Numbered from the stretch's first letter, positions 43,881-53,175 are shown. The stretch: 64,000 nucleotides of DNA from Beduinella massiliensis (GCF_900199405.1 NZ_LT963430.1:3907882-3971881); one strand, 5' to 3'. Notes: generated by a model not told the origin, from the letters alone. Numbers and translations: made by a program.

Positions 43881-43946
43881 AGCGCAGCCTCCATTCAAAG
43901 CATTCTTCACAAATTTTATAACACGTTTTGCAGCAACCTGTAAATC

Positions 43947-43972
43947 GCACAATCTGCGAAAACGATGCACAA
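43947..43972 (-). promoter_or_regulatory. Operator-like direct repeats before the permease genes
   Basis: GCACAA at 43947-43952 and 43967-43972 on the plus strand, exactly 20 bp apart, each flanked by AT and TC. A -10-like TATAAA lies downstream on the minus strand without a good -35. The 20-bp phasing suits the two helix-turn-helix units of an AraC-type regulator. Confidence 0.4.
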
Positions 43973-43978
43973 ATCCAC

Positions 43979-45796
43979 TCACTTTTCAAAGAGATACGGC
44001 AGCCTGATCGCGATGCGTGCGCCGCTTTGCGCGGGCAGAACCGACACGCCATACTTCTCCCCGAAAAGAAGCTGAATGCGCTTGTGTACGTTGGCACAGC
44101 CGATGTGTCCGCCGCCTCCGCCCGAAAGCAGCAGTTCCTTTCGCTCCTCCGGGATGCCCGTGCCGTTGTCGCTGACCACGATCAGCACGTCCCCGTCCTG
44201 CAGCGTCCCTTCGATGTGAATCAGGCATCCGAAAGCGGCCTCCCTGAAGCCGTGAAGGATGGAATTTTCCACGAAGGGCTGAAGGAGCATCTTCGGCACG
44301 ATGGCGTCATACAGCGGCTCGTCGATGTCGTAGTACACGGCGAACCTGTTCTCGTTTTCGCTCTGGACGGACGCAAGGTAGAGGCCCAGCTGTTCGATGT
44401 CCTTGTACAGGTAGACCAGATGCGCCTTCGTATCCACCGAATAGCGCAGCGCGCCCGAGAGCGCGATCACCTGCTCCGCGATCTCGCCCTGTCCCGCGCT
44501 CAAAAGGCGAATATGCAGCTTGTTCAGCGAGTTGTAGAGGAAGTGCGGGTTGATCTGCATTTCCAGCATCAGGATGTTGGCGTCCTTCTCTCGCCGCTCC
44601 AGCTCGACGTTGTTCTCCGCCAGCCGCTCGATTCGCTCGTTCATGCTCTCGATTACCGTCATGATGCGGTCTGTCTCGCGCGGGCTGTCGAGGCCGAGCG
44701 CGCTTTCCGGAGCGTTGGCGATGTGGGCCGCCCTCTGCGCCAGCTCCCGCACCGGGCGCAGGGTCTTGCGGATGAAGAAGGCGCTTAATATCAGCGTCGC
44801 GGCGCACACGAGCGCGAGCAGACGGATGTACAGCGCGAACGTCTCGCGCGCGGAGTGCGTGATGTCCCCCTCGGGCACGGCGCAGATATAGAACCAGTCG
44901 CTGACGTTCGCCGGAAGCATGCCCACCAGCGCCTCTTCCCCGTCGATCGCGTACATGCCGCAGCGGTAGCCCTCCCCTTCCAAAAGCGCATTTATCACGG
45001 AGGGCGCCTGCAGGTAGCTGCCGTTCTTTGCGATGTCCTCTCCGCTCACGATTCGCCCTTCGCTCGTGACGATCATGTACGTGCTGCCCGGCGTCAGGCC
45101 GTCGGGCGAGAAGGTGTTGTACAGAAGCCCAGGCGAAATGCTGACCACCAGATAAGGGGGTGGGATTTCCCGGGGGAGCTTTTGAATCGCCTCGCCCTCG
45201 ACCGTCGAGATGTTCATCCGCTTGATCAGGCGAAAGACCTTGGTGTCGATTCGCGCATCCGTCCCCTTCGCGTAGCGCTTCATGCGCTCCGTAAGGTGCG
45301 CGCGCGCGTCCGTCGTCGGCTCCCAGACGTAATAAGGCCGCCGTTCCAGCGCGCCGGTCAGGCCCGTCCCCTGAACGTCCGCGCAGGTATACGCAAAGAC
45401 GTTTTGATCGGAATATTCAAAGTCTTCCGAGAAGATGTTGATGTCGTAGATGTACGCGTCGTAGTCGCTGACGGCCGATCCGAAATAGTTGAACACGATC
45501 TTGCGCATGCCGTCCTCCCAGTTCATGCGTCCCCGCACGCCCGGTGCGTGCAGCGCCTGCAGGAGATCGCGCATTTTGGTGTCTACGCACATGAGCTGCG
45601 CGCTGTCCACGATGTCGTCCAGGATGGCGTTGAGCATGCGCGCGTTAGAGATCAGCGCCTCGCGCATGCCGTCCTCCGTCCGCCTGCGCACCTGCCTGGC
45701 CGTATCCACGGAAAAGTAAACGGTTACCACGGCCGATTCAAAGAGGATGAGCAGGACGATGCCGACGAGCATCTTCCTGCTGATGGACATCTTCAT
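43979..45796 (-). CDS. Sensor histidine kinase, YesM type
   Basis: Membrane sensor of the fructan-type locus. The 605 residues contain helices near 10-28 and 322-342 around an outer sensor domain, HAMP near 343-395, phosphoacceptor NPHFLYNSLN (His 418), N box FVENSILHGF, G1 SDNGTGIPEE and a glycine-rich G2 (SGGGGGHIGCANVHKR). The C-terminus SGARIAIRLPYLFEK is of normal family form. The ATG overlaps the regulator stop as ATGA, so both are co-translated. Confidence 0.94.
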   Translation of the reverse strand: MKMSISRKMLVGIVLLILFESAVVTVYFSVDTARQVRRRTEDGMREALISNARMLNAILDDIVDSAQLMCVDTKMRDLLQALHAPGVRGRMNWEDGMRKIVFNYFGSAVSDYDAYIYDINIFSEDFEYSDQNVFAYTCADVQGTGLTGALERRPYYVWEPTTDARAHLTERMKRYAKGTDARIDTKVFRLIKRMNISTVEGEAIQKLPREIPPPYLVVSISPGLLYNTFSPDGLTPGSTYMIVTSEGRIVSGEDIAKNGSYLQAPSVINALLEGEGYRCGMYAIDGEEALVGMLPANVSDWFYICAVPEGDITHSARETFALYIRLLALVCAATLILSAFFIRKTLRPVRELAQRAAHIANAPESALGLDSPRETDRIMTVIESMNERIERLAENNVELERREKDANILMLEMQINPHFLYNSLNKLHIRLLSAGQGEIAEQVIALSGALRYSVDTKAHLVYLYKDIEQLGLYLASVQSENENRFAVYYDIDEPLYDAIVPKMLLQPFVENSILHGFREAAFGCLIHIEGTLQDGDVLIVVSDNGTGIPEERKELLLSGGGGGHIGCANVHKRIQLLFGEKYGVSVLPAQSGARIAIRLPYLFEK

Positions 45797-47337
45797 TTCT
45801 CATCTCTCCTCGCGGCGTACAGCATGCGGTAGCGGTTGGGGGACATCTGCGTGTGCTGGTTGAAGACGCGGATGAAGTAATTCACGTTCGCGAACCCGGT
45901 TTGCTCGGCGACCTCGTAGACCCTGAGGTCGCTGGCCGCCAGCAGCTCCTGCGCCTTGCTGATGCGCAGCCTGTTCAGATACCGCACAAAGGATTCCCCC
46001 TGCGCCTGCTTAAAGAGGTTCCCGAAGTACCCGGCGGAGAAGTGCAGCTTCCGCGCCATGGCCTCCTGGGTCAACTGCGGATCGCTGAAGTGCTCGCTCA
46101 AATAAGCCAGGCAGCGCTCGATAGGGGCGCTCGCGGCGTGTGCAGACAGCTCGCGCACCGCCTGCGCGAGCTCCACGGCGAGCGCGCAGTACGCGGAAAA
46201 GAACGCGTCGATATCCCGGCTCCGCTGCGAGGCGGCAGCGGCCCGCTCCGCCAGTTCCATGTGCTGCGCGTCCTGAAGCTTCGCAGCGTCCGCCATGTTG
46301 ACCCATTCGGCGTGCAGCGTATACAGGAGGCGCTGTACCGGCATGTACGGCGGGGTCTGCGCCTCGCGCCTCACCGCTTCGACGGCGCAGGCCGCCGCTG
46401 CCGGGTCGCCCCGGAAGACGGAGCTCCTCATTTCCTCCAGCAGCCCCCTGTTCACCCGCTTCCCTGCGTCCGTTTGAAGTCCTCCGTCCGCGATAACGCA
46501 AGGGGGCGGAAGGTAAAACGAGTACTCCAACAGCGCCTTGCAGTGCGCGAGCGACGCTCGAATACTGCGCAGCAGGTCGGCTTCGGGCGCGCCCGCCGCG
46601 CAGCAGATTCGCGCGCCGAAACGAGCGCGCGCTTCTTCCAGACGACACGCCAGCGCCTCCTGTTCCACGGGCGCTTCACGCGAAAACACGGCCAGCGGAT
46701 ACATTCCCTCGCTCTCCAGCAGCAGCGCACGCCCTTCGGGCGGCAACAGCGCCTCGATCTCCCTGAGCAGCCACGCCATGATTTTGCGCTGCGTCTCCTG
46801 CGAAAGCGCCTCCCCCTCAGGCGTAATACGGAACAGGTAAAGCCTCCCGGGCAGCTTCGCGTCCGAGGGCAAATTGAGGCGGCCGGCGAGCACCTGCGCG
46901 CACATCGCCGGGTTCGTCATCAGGCCAGAAAAGTCTAGCGGCAAAAAGATCGCATTTCCCTGGCCGCCCGGTTCCATTCCTTCCTGCACCCTTTCTACGA
47001 CCTGGCGAATCGCCTGCTCCGTGTACGGCTTGGTGATGTAGTCGATTGCGCCCAGCCGGATCGCCTTTTGCGCGTAGGAAAACTGGTCGTACGCGCTCAG
47101 GATCGCGACGGCGACCGAGGGCGCGCGGCGGCGGATTTCTCCCAGCAGCGTCAGGCCGTCCATACCCGGCATGCGGATGTCCAGGAAGATCAGATCGACG
47201 GGATGGTCCGCAAGCAGCCTCATCGCTTCGTCCCCGCAGGCCGCCAGCCACGTCTGCGCGGTCGGAGCCAGCCTTAGCAGCATCGCGCCCAGCCCTTCGC
47301 GGCTTTCCCGCTCGTCCTCTACGATCATGATGTGCAT
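45793..47337 (-). CDS. Response regulator, YesN/AraC type
   Basis: DNA-binding partner of the overlapping kinase. The 514 residues start with a receiver (VEDE at 6-9, D53 in LDIRMPGMDG, K103 in TKPY), then a central region and a C-terminal AraC-type domain (LTQEAMARKLHFSAGYFGNL and VAEQTGFANVNYFIRVFNQH). Likely targets are the repeats at 43947-43972 and the divergent GH32 promoter at 47619-47646. A long hairpin lies about 90 bp upstream of its start, in its leader direction. Confidence 0.95.
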   Translation of the reverse strand: MHIMIVEDERESREGLGAMLLRLAPTAQTWLAACGDEAMRLLADHPVDLIFLDIRMPGMDGLTLLGEIRRRAPSVAVAILSAYDQFSYAQKAIRLGAIDYITKPYTEQAIRQVVERVQEGMEPGGQGNAIFLPLDFSGLMTNPAMCAQVLAGRLNLPSDAKLPGRLYLFRITPEGEALSQETQRKIMAWLLREIEALLPPEGRALLLESEGMYPLAVFSREAPVEQEALACRLEEARARFGARICCAAGAPEADLLRSIRASLAHCKALLEYSFYLPPPCVIADGGLQTDAGKRVNRGLLEEMRSSVFRGDPAAAACAVEAVRREAQTPPYMPVQRLLYTLHAEWVNMADAAKLQDAQHMELAERAAAASQRSRDIDAFFSAYCALAVELAQAVRELSAHAASAPIERCLAYLSEHFSDPQLTQEAMARKLHFSAGYFGNLFKQAQGESFVRYLNRLRISKAQELLAASDLRVYEVAEQTGFANVNYFIRVFNQHTQMSPNRYRMLYAARRDEK

Positions 47338-47426
47338 CTTGGGTGTTCATCTCCTTCGCCGCCGCGCGGCCGGCTTCTGCTGGTGGCATAAAAATGAGAC
47401 ATTTAATGTCACATGAAAAAAACAAA

Positions 47427-47473
47427 CAATGGACGCTTTCGTGCACACAAATGTGCACCGAAAGCATCCATTG
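47427..47473 (-). terminator. Long terminator-like hairpin in the regulator leader
   Basis: CAATGGACGCTTTCGTGCAC pairs with its near-complete complement at 47453-47473, with one mismatch and one bulged base and a 6-base loop. On the minus strand the stem is followed by GTTTGTTTTTTT, so it would stop transcription running towards the regulator. It may be an attenuator or block read-through. Confidence 0.6.
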
Positions 47474-47618
47474 ATCTATGGCTCGAATATTCTACCTTTA
47501 TCTTCATTTTCCGGCGCGGCGTCATTCCACCCCCTATATTACGCAAAATTGCCAATGACATCAACCCAAATATCCAAAATTCAATCGATATTTTCAACAA
47601 TTCGTCAAAAAATACTAT

Positions 47619-47646
47619 TTGCGCTTCACCGCCGATCTGCTATGAT
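47619..47646 (+). promoter_or_regulatory. Promoter of the GH32 genes
   Basis: TTGCGC (47619-47624) and TATGAT (47641-47646), spacer 16 bp, 60 bp before the first GH32-type gene. Confidence 0.6.
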
Positions 47647-47706
47647 GGAGGCAAATACGATGGGCTCCGTCACCCGAATATGAACCGATCGAAGGAGGCG
47701 CCGATC

Positions 47707-49128
47707 ATGGCGACGCAAGCATTCTATAAGCCCAGCGACGGCTGGTCCGGGGATTACATCCCCTTTTACTGGAACGGAAAGTTCCGCCTCTTCTACCTGC
47801 TGGACAGACACGCTCCGCGCGGCCATCTGGACGGCATCTCCTGGAACCTGGTGGAAACAGAGGACTTCGTCCATTTCGATCCCAAGGGCGTCATGCTCCC
47901 CTACGGCACGGAGGACGAACAGGACCGCTGCGTTTACACGGGAAGCGTGCTGCGCGCGCAGGGAAGGTTCCATATCTTCTACACCGGCCATAACCCCTTC
48001 CTGCGCCAAAGGGGACTGCCCGAACAGAAGGTCATGCACGCCGTCAGCGACGATTTGTACCATTGGACGAAACTGCCGGAGCATACGTTTCAGGCGGCCG
48101 ACGGCTACGAAATACACGACTGGCGCGATCCGTTCGTCTTCTTCGACGACGCGGACGGCCTCTATCACATGCTGCTGGCCGCTCGATTGACGGAAGGACC
48201 GGCGCCCCGCAGGGGCTGTACGGCGCACCTGACCAGCGAGGACCTGGTCACCTGGTCGGTTCGGGCGCCGCTCTGGACGCCCGAAAGCTATTACACCCAC
48301 GAATGCCCCGATCTCTTCAAGATGGGCGACTGGTATTACCTGATCTACTCCGAATTCAGCGACGTCAACCGCACGCGCTACGTCATGAGCAAAAGCCCGT
48401 ACGGCCCCTTTATCACGCCGCCGCAGGATGTCTTCGACACCCGTCCCTACTACGCCGCAAAGTCGTATTCGGACGGGGAAAAGCGCTATTTGTTCGGCTG
48501 GATCTCCACGCGCAACGACGAGACGGATTTCAGCGGCTTCCGCTGGGCGGGCAGCCTGGCCGTCCACGAGCTGTATCAGCTCGAAGACGGGGAGCTCGCC
48601 TGCCGCGAGCCGCAGACGGTCGCCGCCTCCTGGAAGAAGGGGCAGCACGACCTTGCCTTTGCCGGCGCGGAGGCGGGCACGCCGGCCGCCGTCTCGTGCA
48701 AAGCCGGCACCTCGGTGCGCTACGCACAGGAAGCCGCGCCCCGCGCCTTCCGTTTCGAGGCGGACGTAAGCTTCGAGGAGGGCACGCACACCTTCGGTTT
48801 TCTGCTGCGCGCAAGCCAAGCCGACGACACCGCCTACGCCCTCAACTTCGAGCCTTACGCGCACCGCATCGACTTCTTCATGAAGCCCCGGCTGAACTAT
48901 AAGCGCTTCAACGACGAGGGGTTGAGCCGCATCTTCCACATGGACGCCGGCAAGTCCTTTCACGTCGTCCTCACGGTGGAGGACACGATCCTGGTCGCAT
49001 ACATCGACGACAAGATCGCGTTTTCCGCCCGTATGTACGACTTAAAGGGCGCAGCGCTCGGCATCTACGCCCAAAACGGCGGCATGTGTCTGAAAGACGC
49101 ACGGCTCAGCACCGAACAGTCCGACTGA
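47707..49128 (+). CDS. Divergent GH32-family glycosidase-like protein
   Basis: Beta-propeller protein related to beta-fructosidases. The ATG at 47707 follows AAGGAGG; 473 residues without a signal peptide. The RDP motif is present (HDWRDPFVFF) and so is the EC motif with the acid/base Glu (HECPDLFKM). The first motif, usually WxNDPNG, reads GWSGDYIPFYWNGKFRLFY: the nucleophile Asp seems kept but the PNG part is lost. A beta-sandwich domain follows from about residue 330. Its true substrate may differ from that of its neighbour. It is 22 bp upstream of the canonical GH32 gene. Confidence 0.87.
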   Translation: MATQAFYKPSDGWSGDYIPFYWNGKFRLFYLLDRHAPRGHLDGISWNLVETEDFVHFDPKGVMLPYGTEDEQDRCVYTGSVLRAQGRFHIFYTGHNPFLRQRGLPEQKVMHAVSDDLYHWTKLPEHTFQAADGYEIHDWRDPFVFFDDADGLYHMLLAARLTEGPAPRRGCTAHLTSEDLVTWSVRAPLWTPESYYTHECPDLFKMGDWYYLIYSEFSDVNRTRYVMSKSPYGPFITPPQDVFDTRPYYAAKSYSDGEKRYLFGWISTRNDETDFSGFRWAGSLAVHELYQLEDGELACREPQTVAASWKKGQHDLAFAGAEAGTPAAVSCKAGTSVRYAQEAAPRAFRFEADVSFEEGTHTFGFLLRASQADDTAYALNFEPYAHRIDFFMKPRLNYKRFNDEGLSRIFHMDAGKSFHVVLTVEDTILVAYIDDKIAFSARMYDLKGAALGIYAQNGGMCLKDARLSTEQSD

Positions 49129-49150
49129 CAAAGACAGGAGGTTTTCCTTA

Positions 49151-50548
49151 ATGAGCACACAGGGTTCCCGCGATTTTCGCCCCCGTTTCCACTATACGCC
49201 GCCCAAGGGCTGGATCAACGACCCCAACGGCCCGCTCTACGAGGACGGCATTTGGCATCTCTTCGCCCAGCACTATCCGCACGACACCGTATGGGGCCCG
49301 ATGCACTGGATTCACGCGACCAGCAAAGACCTTTTGAACTGGGAGAACCAGGGCATCGCGCTCTCGCCCGACGAGCGCCTGGGCCTGATCTTTTCCGGCA
49401 GCGCGGTCATCGACAAAGGCAATACCTCGGGACTGGGCAGGGAACGGGATCCCATGATCTGCATGTACACCCACCACGGTGAACACGAGCAGCAGAGCAT
49501 CGCTTTCTCCGAGGACCGCATGCACTTTACGCCCTACGAGGGCAACCCGGTCATCCCCAACAGCGATCTGCCGGACTTCCGTGATCCAAAGGTCTTCCGC
49601 AACGACCTGCTCGGCTGCTGGAGCGTGGTCATCGCCGCGGGGGATCATGTAGAATTTCACGCTTCACCGGATCTTCTCCACTGGCATAAGACCGGAGAAT
49701 TCGGCCAGGCCGAAAACAAACTGGGCGGGGTGTTCGAGTGCCCGGACCTCTTCCCTCTCCCCGCGCCGGACGGTTCGGTGCTTTGGGTGCTGATCGCGAG
49801 CATGGCGCTGCCCAGGGAATTCGGCGGCAGCCGCACGCAGTACTTCCTGGGCATGTTCGACGGCAACACCTTTGTGGAAACTCATCCTTCCCTTCGGGTG
49901 AAGCTGATCGACTCAGGGTACGACAACTACGCCGCCGTGACGTTTTCCGGCGCAGAAAAGCCCTGCATCATCGGCTGGGGTACCAGTTGGAACTACGCGG
50001 CGGAGGAGCCCACCGGCCCCTTCTGCGGGCTCATGACCTACGCCCGGAACCTCGCCCTGGTGCAGACCGTGGAGGGCCCACGCCTCTCCAGCGCGCCCAT
50101 CGTCCCGGCTTTTTTGCTGTGCGAGGTCCCGGGGGCGGCGTCCAGGCAGCCCGGCCAGCAGCCGACGGTCGAAACAGCCCTGCCCGGCGAGCAATTCTGC
50201 CTGCGTATCGAGGCAAAGGGGCCGTTTTGCACCTCCCTCTTCAACGCCCAGGGGGAAACATTCGTCGTGGGGCTGGACAACGAGAAGCGCTTCTTTACGG
50301 ACAGGACGCAGGCCGGATCGCGCGACTTCAGCGAGCTGTACCGTGCGGGCCTCGCCTCCGTCACCGTGACGCCCCGCCTGCAAACGGGGGACATCGCGCT
50401 TACGCTTTACTTTGACCGCTGCATCGCGGAAGTTTTCGCGGACGAAGGCACCTACGCAAACACCGCCCTCCTCTTCCCGTCGAAGCCCTACACCCACGCG
50501 CGCCTGCTGGGAGAAGGAACGCTGTACGTGGGCACCGTTCAGGCGTAA
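49151..50548 (+). CDS. Cytoplasmic GH32 beta-fructosidase
   Basis: Releases fructose from sucrose, fructo-oligosaccharides or fructans. The 465 residues have no signal peptide and show all three GH32 motifs: GWINDPNGPLY with the nucleophile Asp (residue 24), FRDPKVF with the transition-state Asp, and ECPDLF with the acid/base Glu. The propeller is followed by the usual beta-sandwich (from about 340). The ribosome site AGGAGG and the 22-bp gap suggest one transcript with the divergent paralogue. The enzyme fits with the adjacent importer; sugar phosphates are not implied since no PTS is present. Confidence 0.95.
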   Translation: MSTQGSRDFRPRFHYTPPKGWINDPNGPLYEDGIWHLFAQHYPHDTVWGPMHWIHATSKDLLNWENQGIALSPDERLGLIFSGSAVIDKGNTSGLGRERDPMICMYTHHGEHEQQSIAFSEDRMHFTPYEGNPVIPNSDLPDFRDPKVFRNDLLGCWSVVIAAGDHVEFHASPDLLHWHKTGEFGQAENKLGGVFECPDLFPLPAPDGSVLWVLIASMALPREFGGSRTQYFLGMFDGNTFVETHPSLRVKLIDSGYDNYAAVTFSGAEKPCIIGWGTSWNYAAEEPTGPFCGLMTYARNLALVQTVEGPRLSSAPIVPAFLLCEVPGAASRQPGQQPTVETALPGEQFCLRIEAKGPFCTSLFNAQGETFVVGLDNEKRFFTDRTQAGSRDFSELYRAGLASVTVTPRLQTGDIALTLYFDRCIAEVFADEGTYANTALLFPSKPYTHARLLGEGTLYVGTVQA

Positions 50549-50553
50549 TTAAA

Positions 50554-50598
50554 AAAGCGTCCGGCTCCGCCGCTTCTATGCGCGGAGCCGGACGCTTT
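50554..50598. terminator. Terminator-like hairpin after the GH32 gene
   Basis: A perfect 17-bp stem (GCGTCCGGCTCCGC flanked by AAA and TTT) with a long loop. The T run on the plus strand is only three bases, while the minus strand has six. Confidence 0.7.
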
Positions 50599-50713
50599 GG
50601 CGGTGCGAATTCGGACGAAAAATTGTGATAAACGCCGCCCTGCCCTTGCCCAATTCCTTCCGTCGTACTATACTTGGACGTGAACGACTTGGAAACGAGG
50701 GGGCACGCTGTAC

Positions 50714-52249
50714 ATGACTTATCACTGGACCCAGTGGCTGCTGTTTTTTTATCTGTACTGCTTTATCGGTTGGTGCTTTGAATCGACGGTCGTCTCCGTC
50801 TCCCAGCGCAAACCCGTAAACCGCGGCTTCATGAAAGGGCCCTTCCTGCCGATCTACGGATCGGGCGCGATCATGATCCTGCTCTTCACGTTGCCCGTCC
50901 GCACGAATTACGTGCTCGTCTTTTTGCTGGGCATGCTCGCCGCTACGATTTTGGAATACGTCACGGGCGCGTGCATGGAGCGGCTGTTTAAAGTCCGCTA
51001 TTGGGATTACAGCCACAAGCGTTTCAACCTGCACGGCTACATCTGCCTGACCTCCTCGTTGGCCTGGGGCGCGCTCAGCGTCGCGCTGGTCGCGTTCCTG
51101 CAAACCTGGCTGGAGCGCTTCGTCTTCTACCTTTCGGACGACATGGCGGGCGCGTTGGTCTTCGTCGTGAGCGTCATCTTCGTGTACGACTTCGTTACGT
51201 CCTTCCGCTCGGCCTACAACCTGCGCAAGCTCATCGAGCAGAGCGAACTCCTGCGCCGCGAGGCGGAGGCGATCCGCGCGCGCGTGGCCTCCTTCGAGCA
51301 GGCGGCGGATCAGGCAAGGCAGGAGCTGCGCGAACGCACCGAGGACGTGCTGGACGACATCAGCGCGCGCGCGGCGGCGCTGCAAGACATGCCGGAGGAG
51401 ATCCGGTCGGAACTGCGCGAACGCTACGCGGCCTGCCGGGAAACCATCGAGCGCCTGCGCGCGCAGTCCGGTCAGGACTTGAAGAAGCTGATCCGCCGCA
51501 ACCCCAGCGCCACTTCCGTAAATTACAGGCAGGCCCTTGCGGACACGATCGAGCGCATCAAGAGCGTGGACGAGCGCGAGATCGAGCGCCTGGAAAGGGA
51601 GCAGAACCGATTTGCGCAGGGCATTAACTTTTACAAGCTGTTCTGGATCTTCTTCCTCGGCTGCTTCCTGGGCGTCGTGATCGAGACGCTCTTCTGCCTG
51701 CTGACGCGCGGGCACTATGAAAACCGTGTGGGCGTCATCTGGGGGCCCTTCAACCCCGTCTATGGCTTCGGATGCGTCGCGCTGACGCTGGGGCTGTACT
51801 TCCTGCGCTTCCACCGCGACCTGCACATTCTGTTCTTCGGCGCGGTCATCGGCAGCGTGGTCGAGTACATCTGCTCCTGGGGGCAGGAGATGGTCTTCGG
51901 TTCGACCTCTTGGGACTATTCCGCCATGCCCTACAACGTCAATGGGCGCATTTGCCTGCTATACGCGTTCTTCTGGGGCGTGCTCGCCTGCTACTGGATC
52001 AAAAACATCTTCCCGCTGCTCAACGGATGGATTTTCAGCATACCCGACAAGATCGGCAAGCCGCTCACCTGGGTCGTCTGCGCGCTGCTGTGCGCAGACA
52101 TGGCGCTGAGCGCCTGGGCCGTACTGCGTTGGACCCTGCGCGACGCGGGCCAGCCTCCGCGTAACTTCGTGGAATCCTTCTTCGACGCGCGCTTTGGGGA
52201 CGAACGAATGAAAGTCATCTTCCCGAATATGACGTTCAAGGCCGAATGA
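50714..52249 (+). CDS. Doubled CmpB-type membrane protein with central charged helix
   Basis: Integral membrane protein of 511 residues made of two copies of the CmpB-type (putative ABC transporter type IV) domain. Copy one spans about 1-165 and copy two about 310-465. Each has the same marks: FIGWCFES against FLGVVIET, GFMKGPFLPIYG against GVIWGPFNPVYGFG, and YWDYSHKRFNLHGYICL against SWDYSAMPYNVNGRICL. Between them, residues 175-305 are highly charged and helical, probably a cytoplasmic coiled coil. Despite the family name no transport role is proven and there is no ABC partner gene near. It stands alone. Confidence 0.85.
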   Translation: MTYHWTQWLLFFYLYCFIGWCFESTVVSVSQRKPVNRGFMKGPFLPIYGSGAIMILLFTLPVRTNYVLVFLLGMLAATILEYVTGACMERLFKVRYWDYSHKRFNLHGYICLTSSLAWGALSVALVAFLQTWLERFVFYLSDDMAGALVFVVSVIFVYDFVTSFRSAYNLRKLIEQSELLRREAEAIRARVASFEQAADQARQELRERTEDVLDDISARAAALQDMPEEIRSELRERYAACRETIERLRAQSGQDLKKLIRRNPSATSVNYRQALADTIERIKSVDEREIERLEREQNRFAQGINFYKLFWIFFLGCFLGVVIETLFCLLTRGHYENRVGVIWGPFNPVYGFGCVALTLGLYFLRFHRDLHILFFGAVIGSVVEYICSWGQEMVFGSTSWDYSAMPYNVNGRICLLYAFFWGVLACYWIKNIFPLLNGWIFSIPDKIGKPLTWVVCALLCADMALSAWAVLRWTLRDAGQPPRNFVESFFDARFGDERMKVIFPNMTFKAE

Positions 52250-52258
52250 CGCATAGGC

Positions 52259-52306
52259 AAAAGGACGCGGCATTCCCTCTCTCAAGGGAAACGCCGCGTC
52301 CTTTTT
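52259..52306. terminator. Bidirectional terminator between convergent genes
   Basis: AAAAGGACGCGGC pairs with GCCGCGTCCTTTT, with a smaller hairpin in the loop, and T runs at both ends. It serves the CmpB-type gene and the CHAP gene. Confidence 0.9.
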
Positions 52307-52320
52307 GTGCCTGATAGCCG

Positions 52321-53175
52321 TCATGCGCCGGCCGCGTCCCGCAGTGCGCGCTGCGTTGCCGCGTCCGCGACGCCCGTGCGTGAAAGCCCGGCGTCTGCCT
52401 GAAAAGCCTTGACCGCCTCTTCGGTTCCGGCGCCAAACTTACCGCTCTGTTCTCCCTTAAAGTAGCCCGCATCCGCCAGCCATCCCTGAAGCGCCGCGAC
52501 GCCTTCGCTTTCGTTGCCCTTCTTGAGGGTAGTGCCCACAATGCCGTCCCGGGTGATGCCGTAACCGCGGATGCTCGCGTCGTCCAGCCGGTAGGTATAG
52601 CGCTGCACGTTCGTCGGCGAGGGACCGAGAATTTTGTTATTGCCCTCGATCGTGTGTACCAGAATCGTTCCGTCTACGTCCTTGGAGAGGTACTCCACGA
52701 TGCCGACGTGGTCGATGCGGTTGTACTTGTACCATTCGATGTAGATCAGGTCGCCGCGGCGCGGGGTATAGGGGCGCTCCGCTGTGGAAACCGCGTCTTC
52801 CCAATACCACTGTTCGCCGTACCCCTTGAGCGTGCCCGTGGTCGTCACGTAGCGGCCGCGCGCAATAAACCAGTCCACACCCGTCTGGCACTCCGCCTGC
52901 ATGGGATAGAGCACGTCCAGCAGCCGCTCTCCCGTGCGTTCACCCGCCTGCTCCGTACTCCAGGAGACGAACTCCGAGCACCACTCCTTGTAGGCGCCGC
53001 CCGCCCATTCGCCATATTTGCTGAACCCGCCTTTGGTGGCGGTATATCCAAGTTCCTCTACGCAGACCTCGAGCACCGCTTCGATTTGAGCGTCCACCGC
53101 ATCTTCTGCAACTCCCTTTATGCCCGGCGTCATCAGCAGCAGCGCTGCCGCCAAAATGCAGGTCAATCGTCTCAT
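52321..53175 (-). CDS. Secreted CHAP-domain amidase with peptidoglycan-binding domain
   Basis: Probable cell-wall hydrolase. The start is the ATG at 53175 after GGAGGG, giving 284 residues with a signal peptide (MRRLTCILAAALLLMTPGI, cut near GVAED). The CHAP domain (about 28-205) has its catalytic Cys in YKEWCSEFVSWS and His in NRIDHVGIVEYL. The C-terminal 65 residues are one peptidoglycan-binding type 1 domain (GVAALQGWLADAGY, AVKAFQADAGL). It may act in wall turnover or in lysis of competitors. It shares its binding-domain type with the large repeat protein 16 kb away. Confidence 0.92.
   Translation of the reverse strand: MRRLTCILAAALLLMTPGIKGVAEDAVDAQIEAVLEVCVEELGYTATKGGFSKYGEWAGGAYKEWCSEFVSWSTEQAGERTGERLLDVLYPMQAECQTGVDWFIARGRYVTTTGTLKGYGEQWYWEDAVSTAERPYTPRRGDLIYIEWYKYNRIDHVGIVEYLSKDVDGTILVHTIEGNNKILGPSPTNVQRYTYRLDDASIRGYGITRDGIVGTTLKKGNESEGVAALQGWLADAGYFKGEQSGKFGAGTEEAVKAFQADAGLSRTGVADAATQRALRDAAGA

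Larger units (their letters stand above)
47338..47706. other. Divergent regulatory region between regulator and GH32 genes
   Basis: About 370 bp, AT-rich. It contains a long hairpin (47427-47473) and a promoter for the GH32 genes (47619-47646). An open frame running rightwards through it has no ribosome site until 47707. Confidence 0.65.
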
